Shown piece after piece: positions 29,344 to 37,545 of a DNA stretch of 64,000 nucleotides (the first letter of the stretch is position 1; each line of letters starts with the position of its first letter). The stretch is from positions 17,943 through 81,942 of the forward strand of contig JANRFH010000033.1 in NCBI GenBank assembly GCA_030725745.1. Reading direction: 5' to 3'. The stretch comes from Akkermansiaceae bacterium. GTDB taxonomy: Bacteria > Verrucomicrobiota > Verrucomicrobiia > Verrucomicrobiales > Akkermansiaceae. Made by a program: the position numbers and the translations under genes. A model generated the notes under the pieces. The model had not been told where the DNA came from and ran no database searches. It was given only the letters and a program-made list of their open reading frames with translations.

Positions 29344-30867
29344 ATGAAAACCTATTTTATTATTCTGATTTGTTGTCTCTTGGGCGGAACAATCCCTCAA
29401 GCCGCGGCCAAGCCCAACGTCATTCTCATTCTCGCGGATGATCTCGGGTTTTCCGATCTCGGGTCTTATGGCGGGGAAATCGCCACGCCAAATATCGATC
29501 AACTCGCTGCCGACGGTCTTCGTTTCCAGCAGTTTTATAACTCCGCAAAATGCGAACCCACTCGGGCTTCGTTGATTAGCGGTCAATACTGGCAGGACTG
29601 CGGGCTCGGCATCAAGAAGGGCATCACCATGGGGCAGGCGATGCGATCAGCCGGTTATGCAACCTTCGCTGTGGGCAAGTGGCACCTTGATGGAAATCCG
29701 GTGGATCGGGGGTTCGACCGTTACTTCGGGCACCTCAGTGGAGCGAGTGATTACTTCAAAGGAAGCGTGTCCCATCGGCTCGACGATAAACCGTTCAAGC
29801 CGGCAGAGGGCGAAAAATTCTACACCACGGATGCGAACGCAGACTATGCGATCCAATTCATCGAGGAATCAAAGAAGCAGAATTCGGAGAAGCCGTTCTT
29901 CGTGTATCTCGCGTTCAACGCGCCCCACGGGCCGATACAGGCGTGGCCGGAGGATATTGCCAAGTATCGTGGAAAATATAAGGTTGGTTGGGATAAACTG
30001 CGTGAACAGCGCTATCAGCGGCTGCTCGATCTAGGCATCATCAACAAGGAATGGGGGCTTCCGCCGCGGCCTGAGACGATTCCGGCGTGGGATACTCTAA
30101 CGGAAGAAGAGAAGGATTTCGAAGACTTACGCATGGCGATCTATGCGGCGATGGTGGATCGGATGGATCAGGCAATCGGTCGGATATTGACGAAGGTAAA
30201 GGAACTCGGACAGGAAGAGAATACGCTGGTCATGTTCATGAGCGACAATGGTGGAAGTCCCTACGATCGTGGTCGTCGCGGCAATTTGCCCGACCCAGGG
30301 GCTAGCTGGGAGTATGGCCTCGGATGGGCGAGCTTGAGCAACACTCCGTTCCAGCACTACAAGCGGAACATGTTCAACGGTGGTTCCTGCTCGCCCTTTA
30401 TCGCCAGTTGGCCTGCCGGCATCAAACAGCACGGAATGATCACCGATCAACAGGCACATATCATCGATATCATGGCCACTTTGATGGATGTTTCCGGTAG
30501 CGAATGGCCGAAGGATTCGGCAGGGGAACCACTAGCTCCGCTGCCCGGAAAATCCCTACTGCCAATTTTTTCCGGAGAAACTAGGACTCCGCATGAGGCA
30601 CTTTATTTTCAACTCATGGATCACCGGGCGATTGTGGTGGAGGATTGGAAACTGGTGGCCGACTGGGGTCAGCCGTGGCAACTATTTTCTCTAGCCGCCG
30701 ACCGCACCGAAATGCATGACCTTTCCAAAGTCCATCCAGAGAAGATGAAGCAGCTTGAGGATAAATGGAATCAATGGTGGGAAACCAAGAATCCCAAGAT
30801 GTTCAGTTTCGCAGGTGATGAACCCACTTACCGCCACTTGGATGATCGTTCGGAAAAATCCCAATGA
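29344..30867 (+). CDS. secreted sulfatase (canonical CEPTR)
   Basis: 507 residues with a signal peptide (MKTYFIILICCLLGG, cleavage near AAA, residue 22). Core motifs are ILILADDLGFSDLG, the signature KCEPTRASLISG (Cys 70), VGKWHLDGNPVDRGFDRYFG, APHGPIQAW and FMSDNGGS. It carries the same GWDKLREQRYQRLLDLG insert as the gene at 25917, which places both in one arylsulfatase subfamily. It overlaps the next gene by 4 bp (ATGA). It is the only one of this paralogous pair with a standard formylglycine motif. Confidence 0.94.
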   Translation: MKTYFIILICCLLGGTIPQAAAKPNVILILADDLGFSDLGSYGGEIATPNIDQLAADGLRFQQFYNSAKCEPTRASLISGQYWQDCGLGIKKGITMGQAMRSAGYATFAVGKWHLDGNPVDRGFDRYFGHLSGASDYFKGSVSHRLDDKPFKPAEGEKFYTTDANADYAIQFIEESKKQNSEKPFFVYLAFNAPHGPIQAWPEDIAKYRGKYKVGWDKLREQRYQRLLDLGIINKEWGLPPRPETIPAWDTLTEEEKDFEDLRMAIYAAMVDRMDQAIGRILTKVKELGQEENTLVMFMSDNGGSPYDRGRRGNLPDPGASWEYGLGWASLSNTPFQHYKRNMFNGGSCSPFIASWPAGIKQHGMITDQQAHIIDIMATLMDVSGSEWPKDSAGEPLAPLPGKSLLPIFSGETRTPHEALYFQLMDHRAIVVEDWKLVADWGQPWQLFSLAADRTEMHDLSKVHPEKMKQLEDKWNQWWETKNPKMFSFAGDEPTYRHLDDRSEKSQ

Positions 30868-32297
30868 GAAAAACCCTGTTATTGCTATTGTTGAACGTAG
30901 CCACTGCCTTCGCGGAAGAAGTCAAGAAGCCGAATATTTTGTTCATTCTGACGGAGGATCAGGGGGCGCATCTGAGCTTTCTAGGGACTCCTGGTTTAAA
31001 GACTCCGAACATGGACGTGTTGGCTCGAAACGGAGTTTATTTCACGAATGCGTTTGTGACGTATCCGGTGTGTTCTGCATCAAAGGCGGCGCTTTACACC
31101 AGTTTGCCCAACCACATGAACGGCTTGGTGAATAATACACTGAACTATCATCAGTCAGCCGAAGATCTTAAGCCCACTCAAAAAAATGCTCCACTGTATA
31201 TTAGGAATCGGATCCATCCGGAGTTTCCTACTTTGGTGGAGCGTCTGAGAGACGCTGGCTATTATCAGGGAGTGACTCACAAGCTGCACGTTGCTCCCAA
31301 TGAAAAGTTTCCTTACGACGAGTTCATCAAGGGCGAGAGCAAGAACGCGGTGAGCGGCTTCCTAAAACGCGCGGCGGGAACCCAGAAGCCGTGGTTTCTA
31401 TTCTACAATGTAGGCGCCTCGCACCGTCCGTTTCCTAACAGTGATAAGGTGAAAATCCGTGTAAATCCCGCGGAGGTTGAGCTTCCTGCATTCTTACCAG
31501 ATACTCCTTTGGTGCGTCAGGACTGGGCTGAGTATCTGGCAGCAGTGGAGAGGGCTGATCACTTGATCGGTGGCGTGATGGCGGCCTTGAAGGAAGCTGG
31601 CCAAGATAAGAACACGATCATTGTTTGTCTGGGAGGCGATCACGGGCCTGCATTTCCCCATGGTAAATTGACTCTCTATGATCTCGGTCTTCGGGTTACA
31701 CTGAGTATCAGTGGGCCAGAGGTGTTGGGGGGTGTGAAAAGCGCGGCGCTGGTGAGTGGGCTCGATCTCGCTCCGACCCTACTAGACATGATCGGTGAGG
31801 CTCCTTTTCAGAAATCACTGGGTATATCGCTGAAGCCTATTCTCGCAGGTGACGAGTCTGCGAAAGGACATGAGTTCATCGTGGCTGAAATTTCTAATAG
31901 AGGAGAGCTGGCTATCAATGGGATGGAGGAGCGGGCGATCTTCGACGGACGCTGGAAGCTCATACTACGATCTTTGTCCACGCCATTGTGGCGGCAGGTA
32001 CAGGCCGATACTAAGGATATGAAACCTTGGGGAAACCGAAGCTACGGCGAGATAGTGAAGGGTAGAGAGCAGTTTCCCGATGCATACCGGATTTTGAGCG
32101 AGATGTATCCCCAAGAACTGGGGGGAAAGACGCCCGAGGTTGAACTCTATGACCTGAAGAATGATCCAGATGAGATGAAGAATCTCGCTTCTGATTCTAA
32201 ATTAAAGCAGGAGTTGCTACGATTGACGGCAACCCTGCGGCAGTGGTCGGCTGAGACAGGGGACTCCTCCATGAAGTGGGATCATGCACCTGAATGA
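30864..32297 (+). CDS. secreted sulfatase-family protein with CSASK signature (S1_8-like)
   Basis: 477 residues with a signal peptide (cleavage near FAE). The N-terminal metal site reads LFILTEDQGAH instead of the usual DD; the signature is PVCSASKAALYTS, with Cys 70 and Lys in place of the conserved Arg; the late metal site reads CLGGDHGPAFPHGK (DH instead of DN). The overall length and GVTHKLHVAPNE segment resemble the heparan-N-sulfatase-like group (S1_8), where such variants occur in my recollection. It ends with ELYDLKNDPDEMKNLA, the normal sulfatase tail. It is translationally coupled to the previous gene and is the last gene of the operon. Confidence 0.87.
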   Translation: MRKTLLLLLLNVATAFAEEVKKPNILFILTEDQGAHLSFLGTPGLKTPNMDVLARNGVYFTNAFVTYPVCSASKAALYTSLPNHMNGLVNNTLNYHQSAEDLKPTQKNAPLYIRNRIHPEFPTLVERLRDAGYYQGVTHKLHVAPNEKFPYDEFIKGESKNAVSGFLKRAAGTQKPWFLFYNVGASHRPFPNSDKVKIRVNPAEVELPAFLPDTPLVRQDWAEYLAAVERADHLIGGVMAALKEAGQDKNTIIVCLGGDHGPAFPHGKLTLYDLGLRVTLSISGPEVLGGVKSAALVSGLDLAPTLLDMIGEAPFQKSLGISLKPILAGDESAKGHEFIVAEISNRGELAINGMEERAIFDGRWKLILRSLSTPLWRQVQADTKDMKPWGNRSYGEIVKGREQFPDAYRILSEMYPQELGGKTPEVELYDLKNDPDEMKNLASDSKLKQELLRLTATLRQWSAETGDSSMKWDHAPE

Positions 32298-32352
32298 GGG
32301 AATTGTAATGCGCTGAAATTGTAAGCAGTCATCCTGACGATGACTTCCTTGT

Positions 32353-33081
32353 TCAATTAGCGGTTTCGAATTTTCCTGGCCAATACTCGTCCCTGAAATC
32401 TGAAGCGCTCATGGCTGCTGGCACGCCTGCGACGTGACCGTCAGCGAAAAGGACAAATTGTTTTGGGTTGTCCAGTTGCTCAACAGGTCCGCCGACGCCG
32501 TGGTGCTGGTGGCCTCCGCTGCCGAGTCGATTCGCGACCGTGCTGCTATTGGTATACCACTGGACGATCACCGCTGCCTTTTCTGGGGCATTGATCATTG
32601 CAGGGCGGACACCCTCTCCTGTCGGTAGATCCGCCCAGCCCATGATGGTATTGCCCACCTGAAGATTGGTCGTCCAGGGAATGATCGCGAAACTACGGCG
32701 ATACAAATCCGTGAAACTCCCCTCTTTGTCGGCTGGTGAGGCGAAAATTTTGGCGATGGCTGCGAGGTTTGGAGCCTCACTGGGCTTGATGAAGCTCGTC
32801 TTGGTACCTGGCAATTCTTCGTTATAGCCAAGGTAAGGTATAATAGCGCGATCCCAGACTGGATCGGTATTGACGCCCGGATAACGGCCTTTATCCGAAG
32901 TAAAGCTGGCCATCGCAAGTCCGAGTTGGCGCATGTTGCCGATGACAACCGTTTGGTCGGCGTTTCTCCGCATTTTTCCCATGATTTGGAATGAAATTGC
33001 TGCGAGGACGAGGATGATAGCAATTACGACTAGGAGTTCCACAAGGGTGAAGCCGCGTCTGTAGGAAGATGGTTTGATCAT
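32353..33081 (-). CDS. pseudopilin-like protein (type II N-methylation motif, H-X9-DG type)
   Basis: The start at 33081 (MIKPSSYRRGFTLVELL) places the prepilin cleavage site GFTLVELL about 10 residues from the N-terminus, as in type II secretion/type IV pilus pseudopilins. The hydrophobic helix VVIAIILVLAAISF follows. The periplasmic part ends with QFVLFADGHVAGVP, the pattern seen in the very numerous H-X9-DG proteins of planctomycetes and verrucomicrobia. About 242 residues. The role is unknown; it may be part of a surface or secretion apparatus. It lies 127 bp downstream of the GH9 gene on the same strand. Confidence 0.85.
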   Translation of the reverse strand: MIKPSSYRRGFTLVELLVVIAIILVLAAISFQIMGKMRRNADQTVVIGNMRQLGLAMASFTSDKGRYPGVNTDPVWDRAIIPYLGYNEELPGTKTSFIKPSEAPNLAAIAKIFASPADKEGSFTDLYRRSFAIIPWTTNLQVGNTIMGWADLPTGEGVRPAMINAPEKAAVIVQWYTNSSTVANRLGSGGHQHHGVGGPVEQLDNPKQFVLFADGHVAGVPAAMSASDFRDEYWPGKFETAN

Positions 33082-33208
33082 AAGGTTTGTTTGGGTTTTT
33101 GGCATAATCCACTAAATGGAATGCACTGATATATGTCACATTAGTCGAGAAGCGTCCCGCTCACAATCACCCGTGGGGATGATATTGGAGCCGCTTAGAG
33201 TGGTGTGA

Positions 33209-36200
33209 TCAAGGGCGGGTAACGCTGACGCGAAAAAACGAACCGGGCGATTCGCTAGGCCGCAGGAAGTCGATCTGCTGGTCAATTTCTAGCGTGCCTG
33301 TTTCGTCCACAACTTTCCAGATCGAAAGATCCGTACTGTGATGTAACCGGTAGATATGCCCGGCCTTACCATTGGCTCTGATTCCTATCATGCCGTCGGA
33401 AAGGGGCATCACGGTTGCTGAGAAACTGTCAGCGGCGTTGATGGGATCGGTGCCAGCGATGAACTCATCAAGGTTGTTGTTGCCGTCGCCATCAGAGTCT
33501 TGTGACGACACTGCCGAAGTGTCGTTTCCGAAAAACTCCAGTTCCCAGATATTGGGCAGGTGATCGGCATCTACGTCGTGCGGGATCCCGGGGTAGCCGA
33601 TTCGTTGGTTGGAAACGGTGAATTCGTCGAAGGTGGCATATTCGTCCTTGTTGGCTTGCCAGATGTCGCTGCTGCTGCCGCCGAAGAAGGTGCTGAAAAA
33701 GACCCAAGCGATTTGTGCTCCGGAAGTGGGTGCGTCGCGGAAATAGAAAGCGGGATAGCTGGCGGCTTTCACACCATCGAACCAGCCTTCCATCAGTCCG
33801 TCGAATTGGCCAGGTGTGTTCAGGCGGTAACGCATCTCGATGTGATGCCAGCGACCGGGCACGAAGGTCGCTTGGAAGCCCTCAGTGTTCCACCAGAAGC
33901 GGGTGCCTGGATCGTAATCATTTTCCGCCGGTGCGTGCAGATAGAACTCCGCTTTGCCTTGTTCCCGCCACATCAGGCGGCCAGACCATTCGTTGGTGCG
34001 GTCATCGAAGGAGTTGCCGCCGCCGAGGCCGGGGAGTTTTCCTCCGAGCACGAAATCGAAGTCATTTTCAAAACGAACCCAGTAGCTGAAGTAGAGTTCC
34101 TGGTATTCCCCGTCTAAGTCGATGAACCACTGGGCTCCGCTGCCTCCAGATTGCTGGCCGCCCTGCGGATAAAGGACGCGCACGGCTTTGCCGTTTCCTC
34201 CGTAGGCGATGTTTTCATCCACTGAGAGGCGCCCTTCATCCGAGCCGTTCGCCCACTTGGTGCCGAGCCAGAGGGCTTTCCATTCAATGTCGGTTTTCGC
34301 TCCGGTAGGGAAATCGTCCATCGATTCGTGAAGCAAAGTAATCGGGATGGGCGGAGTGATGGTTTCCCCAAGCGTGTAGCCCCCGTAGTTTTGATAAAGG
34401 CGAGCCAACGCACCGGTGAATCCGGCGTTGTAGTCCATCGCGACTTCGTTCTGCACGTAGTCAGTGCGGTCGTCGATATAAGTGTCCGTGATGTCCGGGC
34501 CGCCGACGAGCGCTCCAGAGAGCACATGGCGGTTGTTGGCGGGTGTGTTGATATCATTGGTGACGGAGGCATGGGAGTTGCGGTGATGTGGATTGACCGG
34601 GGGATTGTTGCCAAATCCACAGACATAGCTGCGTCCGGCGGGATTGGAGCCGAGCGCGTATTCGATCTGGCTGCGGGCGAAGTCCGAGTAGCGATTCTCC
34701 GGGTCATTAACATGATCGGCGTAAACTCCGGCACAAAACGCGGTGTTCGCGGCATATCGCAGGGTACCCCATTGATCGCGCCAAGCGAGGCCTCCGGGAG
34801 TGGTGGATACCTTTTGGCCATTCACGCCGATAGTCCAGTAGTCGAGCCAGCGTTCGGCATCCGCGCGGTAGCTTGCGCCGCCATCAAGTTGTGCCATCAA
34901 GACATAGCAGGCGTAGCTTTTGTCATCCCAAGAAAGACTCCATTGATAGGAGTGATTGCCAGCTCCGCCGCCGGAGAGGGAGTCGTATTCGAGTGCGGCT
35001 TTGGTGAGGTAGGCGGCGTTTCCGGTGGCGCGGTACAGCCAGATCGCACCCCATGTCAGTTCGTCCTGAAAGCCGCTCCATGAGTTGTAGAAGTTTGCGG
35101 CCTGCGGGATGGAGTCGCTGTATTTTCCACGATGTGCATCGGCAAACGCATAGAGCGCTTCGGCATGATCAAGCAACTGTTCGGCGTAGGCTGGCTCCGT
35201 GGATTGGAGGAGCATGGAGGTGGCGGCCAGTGCGGCTGCGGTTTCCGCGGCGAGGTCGGAACCGGGATTTTCCGCATCGATTTTGTAAGCGGGGCGCGCC
35301 ATTTGCATCGACTCGGCACGACCCCAGTAGGCGTGATCCGCGTTGCCCTCGCCGACTTGTCCGTAGAAGGCGGCGGTGGAGCCATCGGGATTACGGACAT
35401 GGCATTTCAAAAGGTAGTCAGCGCCCCACTTTAGCACTCCGAGGAGGTGATTCTGCTGTCCAGTTTCCAGATAAGCATCTGGATACTCCACTCCACCCCA
35501 TGCAAGCATGGTGAGGCTGTACGCCATGGGCAGGCCGAATTTCACGTGGTCTCCCGCATCGTAGAAACCACCTGTTAGATTGAGGTCTACATCACTGCCG
35601 TCGGTGAGTGCCGAGTGGCCGCGCCAAGGTATACGGAAATCGTCGGGTAGTTTTCCCGAACGTTGTGCATCGTAGAACTGCAGGGATTTTTGCAGGACTT
35701 CGGCGAAGTTGTAATTTCCTGTCTGGGGTTTTCCACCGGAGCCGGATCCGTCGTTATCATAGATAGATCCAATAGCTTGTGCAGTTCTGATGGTGCTCCC
35801 GCCGGTGGGATTGGTAAGGGTGATGGTTAAAGTTTCGGGAAACTCCTGATCGCTATCGCCGATGATCGGTGTGGTGATGGTTTTTGTGGTCTCACCGGGA
35901 TTGAAAAGTAGTATGCCGGAGACTGGCGTGAAGTCGGTTCCTGATGTGGCGGTTCCGCTGCTGCTGGCGTAGTCCACGCTGACGGGGTTCTCGGCGGGAG
36001 GTGACAGAGTAACGGTGAAGGTGAGATCAAGATTGTTTCCAGGGTCGCCTTCGATGACGGAGCCACCGGTGATGCTTAAGCCCGGGGCGAAGTCATCGTT
36101 GACGAGGGTGCCGATGGCGGTGGCTTTGTTGATCGGTGCGCCATTGGCATTGTTGAGAACGATGTGGAACGTTTCATTCGGCTCCTCCTGCGCATCGCCA

Positions 36201-36805
36201 AGGATGGTGACGGCGATGTTTTTTGTGAGTTCGCCAGCGGCAAAGGTGAGGCTGCCGGATGCTGTGGTGTAGTCCTGATCTGCGAGTGCGGTGACGTCTT
36301 CTGTAGCCCAATCTACGGTGACTGCCGTATTGGCGACGGATGAGAGGCTGACGTTGAATACTCGTTCATTGGAGGTATTGCCCTCGGGAGCCGAGTGATC
36401 AGCAATGCTTAGTGCGGGGATATTTGCTGCGGGAGCGAGGTCGTTGAAGGTAAAATTTGTGGCAGGAACACTGAAGGCACCGATGGCGGTAAAGCCGAAG
36501 GAGCGGGAGGCTCCAGGGTTGATCTTCGCGTTGGTGGATATGTTTGAGAAGACCTTGCGAGTGGCGGTGGAAGCGCCTTCGGTAGCGTTCCATGAATTTG
36601 AAAAACCCGCGACTGGCAGATCGAATGCAACAGTCCAGCCGGTGATGGCAATGTCGCTGTTGTTGGTGATTACGACATCCGCATTGAAACCATCCGCCCA
36701 AGCGGGTGTGCGGAGGTTGAAATCAATGCTTACCGGAGCCGTTTGAGCAAGGAGTTGTTGAGAGGTGAGCAGGCAGGCGGCGAGCAGGAGGGCAAAAGAA
36801 TTCAT
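33209..36805 (-). CDS. multi-domain secreted GH9 glucanase fused to a PL14-like domain
   Basis: The start at 36805 opens a signal peptide (MNSFALLLAACLLTSQQLLA). The mature protein has about 1,178 residues. Domains in order: CBM2-like cellulose-binding (22-122; VVITNNSDIAITGWTVAFDL), two Calx-beta repeats (130-240 and 241-352), and a GH9 catalytic domain (363-815) with FYDAGDH at 414-420, HHRNSH at 740-745 and the general acid Glu 787 in NEVAMDYN. Then comes a domain at about 823-1072 resembling polysaccharide lyase family 14 (FDFVLGGKLPGLGGG, WHHIEMRYRLN), and an EF-hand/TSP3-like Asp-rich region (DSDGDGNNNLDE, 1103-1114). GH9 cuts cellulose-like beta-1,4-glucans. The lyase-like half may be a second activity or a binding module. 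Confidence 0.9.
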   Translation of the reverse strand: MNSFALLLAACLLTSQQLLAQTAPVSIDFNLRTPAWADGFNADVVITNNSDIAITGWTVAFDLPVAGFSNSWNATEGASTATRKVFSNISTNAKINPGASRSFGFTAIGAFSVPATNFTFNDLAPAANIPALSIADHSAPEGNTSNERVFNVSLSSVANTAVTVDWATEDVTALADQDYTTASGSLTFAAGELTKNIAVTILGDAQEEPNETFHIVLNNANGAPINKATAIGTLVNDDFAPGLSITGGSVIEGDPGNNLDLTFTVTLSPPAENPVSVDYASSSGTATSGTDFTPVSGILLFNPGETTKTITTPIIGDSDQEFPETLTITLTNPTGGSTIRTAQAIGSIYDNDGSGSGGKPQTGNYNFAEVLQKSLQFYDAQRSGKLPDDFRIPWRGHSALTDGSDVDLNLTGGFYDAGDHVKFGLPMAYSLTMLAWGGVEYPDAYLETGQQNHLLGVLKWGADYLLKCHVRNPDGSTAAFYGQVGEGNADHAYWGRAESMQMARPAYKIDAENPGSDLAAETAAALAATSMLLQSTEPAYAEQLLDHAEALYAFADAHRGKYSDSIPQAANFYNSWSGFQDELTWGAIWLYRATGNAAYLTKAALEYDSLSGGGAGNHSYQWSLSWDDKSYACYVLMAQLDGGASYRADAERWLDYWTIGVNGQKVSTTPGGLAWRDQWGTLRYAANTAFCAGVYADHVNDPENRYSDFARSQIEYALGSNPAGRSYVCGFGNNPPVNPHHRNSHASVTNDINTPANNRHVLSGALVGGPDITDTYIDDRTDYVQNEVAMDYNAGFTGALARLYQNYGGYTLGETITPPIPITLLHESMDDFPTGAKTDIEWKALWLGTKWANGSDEGRLSVDENIAYGGNGKAVRVLYPQGGQQSGGSGAQWFIDLDGEYQELYFSYWVRFENDFDFVLGGKLPGLGGGNSFDDRTNEWSGRLMWREQGKAEFYLHAPAENDYDPGTRFWWNTEGFQATFVPGRWHHIEMRYRLNTPGQFDGLMEGWFDGVKAASYPAFYFRDAPTSGAQIAWVFFSTFFGGSSSDIWQANKDEYATFDEFTVSNQRIGYPGIPHDVDADHLPNIWELEFFGNDTSAVSSQDSDGDGNNNLDEFIAGTDPINAADSFSATVMPLSDGMIGIRANGKAGHIYRLHHSTDLSIWKVVDETGTLEIDQQIDFLRPSESPGSFFRVSVTRP

Positions 36806-36897
36806 GATGCTGGCGGCTAACGCGATGCGAAAGTCGGATCGATATAAACTGAGGCTTGATCCACCCAACATCAACCACCCGAAAGGATGATTTGGTA

Positions 36898-37542
36898 TCA
36901 GGAATCCCGGTTTGCATCATGATATCGGAGCAGGATCTCGGTGCGCGAGCGGACGTGGAGTTTCTGATAGATATGTTTCAGGTGTGTCTTCACGGTATTG
37001 ATAGAGACAAACATTTTATCGGCAATCTCCTTGCCGGAGTATCCTTTGGTCAGGTAGCCGAGGACTTCGGTCTCGCGTTCGCTGAGTGGGTCGCCTTCCG
37101 GCTCAAGCGTGGGGGTGGTTTTTTGGAATGAGGCAACTACCTGGCTTGCGATACGGCTGCTCATGGGAGCACCTCCTTCGGCGATGTCTGATATGGCGGA
37201 GAGAATTTCGGAAGGGCTGGAACGCTTGAGGAGGTAGCCGCTGGCACCAGCCTTGAGTGCATCGAAGATATTGTCGCTGTTTTCATAAACAGTGAGAATG
37301 AGCACGCGGAGGTCAGGGCATAGATCCTTGAGGGCACGTGTGCAGTCGATGCCCGAACGGAAGGGGAGGTGGATGTCCATAATGACCACGTCCGGCACAT
37401 TTTTAGGTAGTCTGCGGATGGCGTCTTCTGCGTTGCTATAGGCACTAACGAATTTGAGTCCTAGCTCATTTTCGATCAACTTTTGAAGGGTATCACGGAG
37501 GTCGTTGTTATCTTCAACGATAGAGATTCGGAGGTCGCTCAT
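36898..37542 (-). CDS. NarL/LuxR-type response regulator
   Basis: A 214-residue protein. The receiver domain has the acidic pocket (VEDNN), the phospho-accepting Asp in VVIMDIHLP (about residue 54), Thr in LILTVYEN and Lys in GYLLKRSSP. The LuxR-type helix-turn-helix covers about 150-205: LSERETEVLGYLTKGYSGKEIADKM and TVKTHLKHIYQKL. Its gene starts 3 bp after the stop of the sensor kinase gene, so they form a pair. The regulon is unknown; neighbours suggest polysaccharide genes. Confidence 0.94.
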   Translation of the reverse strand: MSDLRISIVEDNNDLRDTLQKLIENELGLKFVSAYSNAEDAIRRLPKNVPDVVIMDIHLPFRSGIDCTRALKDLCPDLRVLILTVYENSDNIFDALKAGASGYLLKRSSPSEILSAISDIAEGGAPMSSRIASQVVASFQKTTPTLEPEGDPLSERETEVLGYLTKGYSGKEIADKMFVSINTVKTHLKHIYQKLHVRSRTEILLRYHDANRDS

Positions 37543-37545
37543 GGT

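Noticed and set aside
34328..35083. 251-codon plus-strand ORF opposite the GH9 gene
   Set aside because: It lies fully inside the confident GH9 catalytic region in an antisense frame and has no signal, motif or start context.
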